A stretch of 64,000 nucleotides of DNA. Source: Xanthostigma xanthostigma. Taxonomy: Eukaryota; Arthropoda; Insecta; Raphidioptera; Raphidiidae. The position numbers and the translations under genes were made by a program. Where the stretch lies: positions 18,066,465 through 18,130,464 of the forward strand of contig OY754468.1 in assembly GCA_963575645.1 (NCBI GenBank), written 5' to 3'. Below are positions 58,001 to 64,000 of this stretch, one piece after another. The notes under the pieces were generated by a model. It did not search any database. It was not told where the DNA came from and saw only the letters and a program-made list of their open reading frames with translations. Numbering within the stretch: the stretch's first letter is position 1; each line of letters starts with the position of its first letter.

Positions 58001-58473
58001 TATGTGTCGTGCTTAAAAAACATACAAATTATATTAGATGTGTGTTTCTCGTTCGAGAGTGTTTCAGTAAGAATTCATTTATGATGCCTAATATTCAATC
58101 TTAAGGAGATTGGGTCAAAAATTCACAATTATTAAGATTTGTTAAATTTTCAAAGAGATGGTTCTTCTCAGTGATATGCAACATACCTCAAATTTTGAAC
58201 ATTATGGACAGTCTCATTGTTGAAAAGATAAAATGCAATCAAATGGCAGTCAATATAGCGGCATAAAACAACAGAAACTCATAAATTCATGATAAGATTA
58301 ATTTCAAAAATTACTATATTGTTATGAAATATACATTTTCAACGTTATTAAAACAAAAAAAAAAAACTAGAAATTGTTCCTATACTAGTAATGAGAAACT
58401 TTAAAATAAAACACAAAGATCCCGATTTAGTGAGTTTTACATATTCTCAATAAGTAAATGGCGATCATATATA
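55031..58473. other. Long non-coding stretch, no gene seen
   Basis: About 3.4 kb without a recognisable gene, RNA or repeat partner. The frame at 56581-56841 (-) of 86 codons has no recognisable domain. By contrast with the rest of the window this stretch looks low in recent transposon insertions, so it may be host intronic or intergenic sequence. Confidence 0.4.
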
Positions 58474-58821
58474 AAACTAGCGGTCGCCCGGTTTCACCCG
58501 AGTGCAAAAGAACGAATGGGGGGGGGACATGCGTACTCACGTTCATCTTAGTTTACCGAGATGAATGTTGTGTCCAAATTTCATGATGATCGGAGTTACC
58601 GTTCAAAAGTTTTTTTTGTCGGACGGACAATTTTTGAGTTATATTTTGCAACATTTTTCATTGATTTTCCGCTCCTATTGGTCGTAGCGTAATACTATAT
58701 AATCTATAGCCTTCCTCGAAAAATGGGCTATCCAACAAAAAAAATTTTAATTCGAACCAGCAGAGATTAGGGCGTTCAACCAAACAAACAAACAAACTCT
58801 TCAGCTTTATTAGTATAGATT
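58474..58821 (+). mobile_element. Arthropod interspersed repeat (ACTAGCGGTCGCCCGG type)
   Basis: Begins ATAAAACTAGCGGTCGCCCG and ends AGCTTTATTAGTATAGATTA after CAAACAAACAAACAAACTC. These are the start and end signatures of a widespread non-autonomous retroposon-like family related in style to 27201-27912. A run of nine G lies near 58520. Confidence 0.65.
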
Positions 58822-59859
58822 AGGAGGCCTGTGTATAAGCATCGAAGATTCCCAAGATATTAGCTTTGATTTTATTTCAATCAGTTTTTTTTTCATTTTC
58901 ACGAAAAGACATTTTGTTCGTTGATTACTAAAATTTGATCTGATTTTTCACACTAAAAAATCTAAATTATAACAGTATTGTACCTGAAAAAATAGTATGG
59001 CTAAATGCAAACGACTGCCAACATTGATTTTCGGAGTTTCTAATATAGTTCATTTTATCAAATCGAAGTAAGATGAAGTGCCATTTAAAATAAGTTTTAA
59101 ACAAGGTTAAAAATAATTTATGAACATTTAAAAAATCTTTTGTATTTAAATACTCCATAAGAGAGTTGAACAATAAAAATAAAAATAGTCAAAAATTTAA
59201 ATAGTTCATCACATATACCTCTTGTAGTGTGACAGATTTTCAACACAAAAGAAAATGTTTTAAAAATAGAAAAAAAATCGTAAAATAAATGCGTTGTACG
59301 GTTTGACTTTTAACCACGTTGTTCAATGCAACACATAAATGAATGAATGAAAAATGCACAAAGAATATATGAATGACATAGCAGTTGTTTCTTCACGAAA
59401 CGGTCATTTATAAGGTTAAACGAGTCTGTCGTAATATATTTCTTTCCTTATTTTCAAATATACAAGGTGTCAATAAGATTTCAAAAAATAATGTTCCAAT
59501 ATTTATCATTTTCCTGTAAATCTTGGATTTCTATGTTGAAAAATTATTCTTTTGAAAATGTTTCCTGCACACAACCTACTCGTTTCTGCTTATATTTCTT
59601 TACTTAATTAAAAAGTTTAGCTAAAAACAATTTTACTATAGAGTGGCAGCTTATAATGCCTGTATACGGGTCGTGAAAAGACACACTAGTGGTGTAAAGT
59701 TGCGTCAAGTAAAAGAAAGAAATCACAAATTTAAATGTCAAAAATTTTTAAAATGAAATGAAAGTTATCACATTTGTCAAAAAAAATTTATCACGTGCTA
59801 GCCACATAACATACTATTATGTGACCAATCTTTGGAATATAAAATGTTTTTTTACCATT
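58822..59859. other. Non-coding stretch, no gene seen
   Basis: AT-rich, no gene or repeat partner recognised. Confidence 0.4.
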
Positions 59860-60140
59860 CCAACCCACAAGTGGGGGAATGGTATTACTTTAGAACTTTA
59901 GGTCAAAAAACACTTTTTAAAATTTTACAGTATCTTTTCGTTTTGAGGTCCCCCGAATCCAAAAAACATATATTTTAAAAACTCTTTGCGTCTGTTAGTC
60001 TGTTTGTCTGTGAGCACGATACAGATCAAACAGATGAGCGGATTGAAACCAAATTTTGGGAGGATGTTTGGTATGTAAATATGAAGAGCCCTATTGTTTT
60101 GGGGGTAAATCGGCGCATGCACAGAAGAAATATGTGCTAT
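59860..60140 (-). repeat. Dispersed repeat R4, copy c (partial, inverted)
   Basis: Reverse complement of the right half of R4: CTGTTTGTCTGTGAGCACGA, ATGAGCGGATTGAAACCAAA and GTAAATCGGCGCATGCACAG match copies a and b. Confidence 0.65.
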
Positions 60141-60149
60141 AACAGTGTA

Positions 60150-60375
60150 TTATACTGTCCTAAGTACAAATAATAGTGTGTATCAATACCATCCGATTTC
60201 GATTAAATTTACCCCTATTTAGCCACCCCCCAAAACTCATGAAAATAACAATTTTATGCAGCGTGTGGCATTATTTTTATTGTTATTGAGTTTTGGGGGT
60301 TGCCTAAATAGGGGTAAATTTAATCAAAATCGGATGGCATTGATACACACTATTATTTGTACTTAGGACGGTATA
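60150..60375. repeat. Foldback element
   Basis: Arms of about 105 bases (TATACTGTCCTAAGTACAAA and onward through CCCCAAAACTCA, and complement) are separated by about 20 bases at 60258-60278. A few mismatches. Confidence 0.8.
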
Positions 60376-60850
60376 AATTTCGAATGCCATCCGGTTTGAA
60401 CAATTTTTAGTGTGTTTTTTTTACTTATTGTTGAAAAAATCGAAAAAAAATGTTTTTCGGCGACTTTGAGGGGTTGTTTCTCCGAAACTGCCCATCAGGA
60501 TCGGATGGCAATTTTTTTCCAACGTTTGGTGGTGTCAATAAGTATGCTCACTAATTTTGAAGCGGTTGCTTTTTCAGTTTTTTTTTTTATTTTTTTTTTT
60601 ATGCGCTAGTACAAAAACGGCCCGCGTGGTTCGGATGGCAAAAAAAATTTATTATATAATTAGGGTATTTCCTTCAATGCAACCGCATTTTTATCCGGTT
60701 GCCTTTTCAAACATTTTTCGATTTTGCCCCACCCCCATATCGCCGCCCCCGTCCATTTGGGGTCACTTTGGCCGCTACCACGGGGTTCTGTACTACTCAT
60801 AGGCCCAGATTACCACTCGCCATCCGGTTGCCTCTCCGACACCGGATTGA
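60376..60850. repeat. Region with recurrent GCCATCCG/CGGATGGC words
   Basis: The word CGGATGGCA or its complement occurs near 60188, 60337, 60386, 60504, 60632 and 60820, and ATCCGGTTGCC near 60692 and 60822. Spacing is irregular and both orientations occur. No gene is recognised. Confidence 0.5.
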
Positions 60851-60946
60851 CGTGCCATTGCTTTGAATATTAAGCTTTGATTAATTTTTACATGACGTGG
60901 AACATATCATGTAGGTAACCAAGGCAATGAATAGCAAATATCATAT

Positions 60947-61075
60947 TGAATACTAGCCATTACCCGCGTCACTTTATGCAATATCAGAAATATTTTCTTT
61001 ATTATAGGTACTATATCAATGGCAACACTTTGAAGCCGGAAAGGTCCCGTCGCCTAATTGGCTGGAATTTTTTAT
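60947..61075 (-). repeat. Fragment of repeat R4 (left half, inverted)
   Basis: GTCGCCTAATTGGCTGGAAT is the complement of the R4 landmark at 30717. The outer edge TACTAGCCATTACCCGCG may be the repeat's terminus. Confidence 0.5.
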
Positions 61076-62329
61076 AAATAACACATTATATTTGCGACCA
61101 GAAAACATAATACCAAATGCGTACCCAGAGACAAAAGGAGATTGCTGCCCTCCCCCCTAGAAAAAAAATATGTTGTACGTAATAGAGATACCTATTTATA
61201 AATCGGTAGCATATCATATGTTCAGTTATTGATAAAAACAGTTTTCCAGTGGACAAGAATCGCGCGACAGCCTGTATTTCTCACGCGCAATCTCTCCGCA
61301 GGGGTAGTTCTTTTAGTGATACGCACACCTGCTCAGGTGATGTATGAGTTTAAGCACATGCATTGAGGTTTATACCTATCCTTGAGTGGGCGGTCATTTT
61401 TCTTTTCATCTATACATTTTTTTCGTACCCTAAATTTTTAACGACAAAAGATGTCACATTCATACCTACAAACTCGTGCCGTTATTGCAACACTGTTTGC
61501 AAGAAAGACACTTAAACCATGAAAATAACACAATTTAATTTATAGACTGCATCCAAGAATAAAAAAATATGTACGATATAAAATCTAGACTGATTTTTTA
61601 TATTTCGTGTTAAACAAAAAACAGCAATAAGTTCTATACTTATAATATATTATATATGACGAGGCAGCTTGGTGTGTAATACGAAAGAAACATGATTTAT
61701 TGTTAATTTATAAAAATCTAATAATTAATTTGTTCTTCTGTATACCTAGATGAAAAATAAAAACACAATCAAATATTATTATTACAAATTAAAAATACCA
61801 TATTGTATTACCTCGCGCGCAACTTAAAATTCGCTGGCGTTCATTTTAAACATAATAACCCACTCGTCGTAATATAACCTATTACGACACTAGGTATACT
61901 ATTTACTATTTTCATACCTATAATGAAAACGGCACCAAGTTTTATAATATTCATTGTTTTTACAGTTTTTTTATTCTCTGATTTTTCTCAGGTTATTATA
62001 ATACAATTTTGAATTTGTCAATGCGTTGATCATGACTTCATGACACTTCTACTCAAATTTATTCCGTGAAAATAAAAAATTACCGGTAGTGTCACGCTAA
62101 CGCACCGTTTTTTTTCACATTTGTAAAATTTACCAAAAACGATTCAAAAAAACAGTTTCGTTAAAGTGAAAAAAATCTAGGTCAAATTAAACGAATGTTG
62201 ATACTTACAATCAGTCATTAACTATTGGTCAAACAATTTGAAAAAGTGATAACTATTCAACTTGCAAAGAGGCGCTTTTTAATTTCGCGAAAGTGAGATT
62301 AGAATTAGCGGCGGTATTTAGAATACGTG
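61076..62329. other. Non-coding stretch, no gene seen
   Basis: No gene or repeat partner is recognised. Confidence 0.4.
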
Positions 62330-62470
62330 AGTTCCATTTGGCTGTGACGATGAGCGGCGGCGACGACGGTGTTGTTGTACGGTTCATTATGGCCAGGTGT
62401 CAGGCGTAACGAAACCTAGGTAACCCGTGGCGAGGGCCTCCCGCGGCGCAACTTCCGCGACTTATACACT
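62330..62470 (+). promoter_or_regulatory. GC-rich island, possible host promoter or first exon
   Basis: A sharply GC-richer patch in AT-rich DNA. It contains ATG at 62350 in an acceptable context (GACGATGAG) opening a short frame MSGGDDGVVVRFIMARCQA (stop at 62407-62409), and splice-donor-like AGGTGTCA (about 62394) and TAGGTAACC (about 62418). Whether the frame is spliced cannot be told from sequence alone. It is the best, but still weak, candidate for host functional DNA in the window. Confidence 0.3.
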
Positions 62471-62651
62471 ATTCAATCGTGAGCATAGGTTAGGTATGTA
62501 ATATGTCCTTGAGTTGTCTCATCTCAGGTAGCCAAAGATCGTATGTCACTAAACAACGAATATTTTAGCTATATTTACTGATCAATTTATTGCGTATTTG
62601 AAAAATGGGATAAATAAAACTATATTTATCCATCTATATTCTATATATATT

Positions 62652-62984
62652 ATTCTTCTTCATACCTCGATCGAAAGTGCATACTTTCCGCATCAATCGT
62701 AAGGCAGAAAATCTAACATTTACTGCTTGGTGGGATTACACGACCAAATGTGGGAAGTTCGTACGTTCGGGCCGGGCGGTAGTAAAGCAAAAATAACCAA
62801 TCAACTGTCGTTAAGATATAGTTTCTATAGCAATTTCAGCTAATAATCGCAAACAGTTGTCATTCTTCGTATAACCTCAAAGCTTCTTGTTTGGAATTTG
62901 TCTGTGTTTTTATGTAATTCGCCTCAGACATCGTGGCGCCCAAGGCAAGATATCACACTTTCGGCCCTTGTGGTGTAATATACT
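62652..62984. mobile_element. MITE family M1, copy B
   Basis: From TTCTTCTTCATACCTCGATC to CCCTTGTGGTGTAATATACT, the reverse-orientation relative of 13589-14222 without the F2 insertion and without the extra terminal hairpin. Confidence 0.75.
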
Positions 62985-63776
62985 ATTAAATGAAAATTAG
63001 ACTGATTTACGTGTTCTCGTTACAGATGCGTAATATTTTCATAACGTTTCTATGTCGATAATATATAAAATCCTAAAAAAAACATTTGCAATGTAAACTT
63101 GAAGCGCGTGAGTGCAACAAATATAATTGTATTCAAGTTTTGAGTGTCGTAAGAATAAAATTAATACAACGTACTCATTGACGATTCGAGATAAAATTAT
63201 CGTTTTATAAAACACTTATTATTTTTATGTCGTCGATCGACGAATTCGTTCTATTAATTTTATTCTTATGACACTCTCTACACTAGAATACTTACACTTA
63301 TTTTTGTTGCACTCAATTTTACATTGTAAATATTTTTCTTTGAGAATATGACTAATTTTTATTTTGTTGGTATACGTAATATAAATATTTAGTTGTTGAT
63401 TTCTTATTATGCATAATGAACTCCAAATTTTTTTTTTATTGACAAGAAAAACAAAACGCGATTTGGCATCTGTGGCCATTATCGCTACAAAAGTAAGGTT
63501 ACCAGATGGTCTGAATGAAAAAACGGAACATTTTACAGCCACCCCCTCCCCCCCTATTGATAATTGAAGAATGAAAAAATATTTTTGAAATTTCTGAAAT
63601 CTAAAAAAATTTGTTGTAAAAAAATTATTTTTTTCATTCCTATCTATCAGTAAATTTTTACACTTCTATCTCAGTACCGAGCAACTGTCAGGAACGAAAA
63701 ATCCTCCGACCCTAATAATAACTTTAAAAAACCCTTCTTCAGACAAAAATTGATGAAACATCTGAAGTGTGCTGTG
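62985..63776. other. Non-coding stretch, no gene seen
   Basis: A C run at 63541-63553 and A/T runs; the frame at 63225-63542 (-) has no recognisable domain. Confidence 0.4.
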
Positions 63777-63952
63777 TGTAAAATATACTTCGAGACACAA
63801 ATTTTAATCGGGTCGATTAACAATATTTTTTCGAGTCACTGATTTTTTGCAATAGTTTCGAATATGTAAAATATACTTCGAGACACAAATTTTAGTCGGG
63901 TCGATTAACAATATTTTTTCGAGTCACTGATTTTTTGCAATAGTTTCGAATG
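63777..63952 (+). repeat. 88-bp tandem duplication
   Basis: TGTAAAATATACTTCGAGAC begins units at 63777 and 63865. The copies are nearly identical (TTTTAATCGGG versus TTTTAGTCGGG), so the duplication is recent. Confidence 0.93.
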
Positions 63953-64000
63953 TTCAGCAGGGTGTGTCTCAGGTTCGAAATTATAAGCCATAAGGTTTGA

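Noticed and set aside
1-64000. LTR retroelements, endogenous viral copies, Polintons
   Set aside because: No paired long direct repeats with retroviral ends, and no protease, integrase, capsid or envelope-like frames were recognised.
1-64000. CRISPR array or bacterial operon
   Set aside because: Tandem arrays here have units of 71-165 bp without spacer structure and coding density is far below bacterial.

Overview
This is eukaryotic, AT-rich, gene-poor DNA, almost certainly from an insect nuclear genome. The grounds are its interspersed-repeat families: a CR1/Jockey-type LINE with an esterase-like ORF1, a Penelope-like element with a GIY-YIG end, tRNA-Gly-derived SINE heads, hAT-type and pogo-type MITEs, and common arthropod repeats of the ACTAGCGGTCGCC type. 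I cannot place the order (Hemiptera and Lepidoptera both fit). I found no convincing host protein-coding exon, no intact tRNA or rRNA, no CRISPR array, no bacterial-type operon and no recognisable LTR retrovirus or Polinton. Nearly all short open frames are chance frames or fall inside repeats.

Layout. 0.2-5 kb: a hAT-like MITE, tRNA-like SINE remnants, two foldback elements, and a short foldback retroelement with a 13-bp target duplication. 5-11.6 kb: a nested island in which two inverted copies of a 0.42-kb repeat flank a degenerate LINE. The LINE's ORF2 is split by a 650-bp foldback transposon with a 4-bp target duplication. 11.5-20 kb: MITEs, some nested. 20.6-21.6 kb and 26.5-26.8 kb: a DNA-element family (called T1 here), one copy of which sits inside another copy of itself. 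27-31 kb: an RTE-like repeat with a 71-bp triplication, a LINE 3' fragment with a perfect 13-bp target duplication, and a TIR element holding two different tandem arrays (111-bp and 133-bp units). 31-43 kb: paired repeat copies that differ in tandem-unit number, a 1-kb inverted-repeat element, and a Penelope-like element between large inverted arms with a tiny relative nearby. 43-51 kb: a miRNA-like hairpin, a hAT MITE, two more short foldback retroelements (one interrupted by T1) and a MITE with a perfect 8-bp target duplication. 51-64 kb: tandem duplications, foldbacks, a pogo-like MITE, old interspersed repeats, a small GC-rich island near 62.35 kb that is the best candidate for a host promoter or first exon, and a second copy of the MITE seen at 13.6 kb.

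The most unusual theme is a set of at least seven short head-to-head foldback retroelements in three sequence families, six with legible flanking duplications of 11-15 bp and the seventh at an ATT repeat. Each has a one-sided tail of about 25-40 bp. One carries the C-terminal part of a Penelope GIY-YIG endonuclease, which suggests the class comes from snap-back (self-primed) reverse transcription of Penelope-like 3' ends. All percentages, ages and family names given without a search are judgements from reading the sequence.
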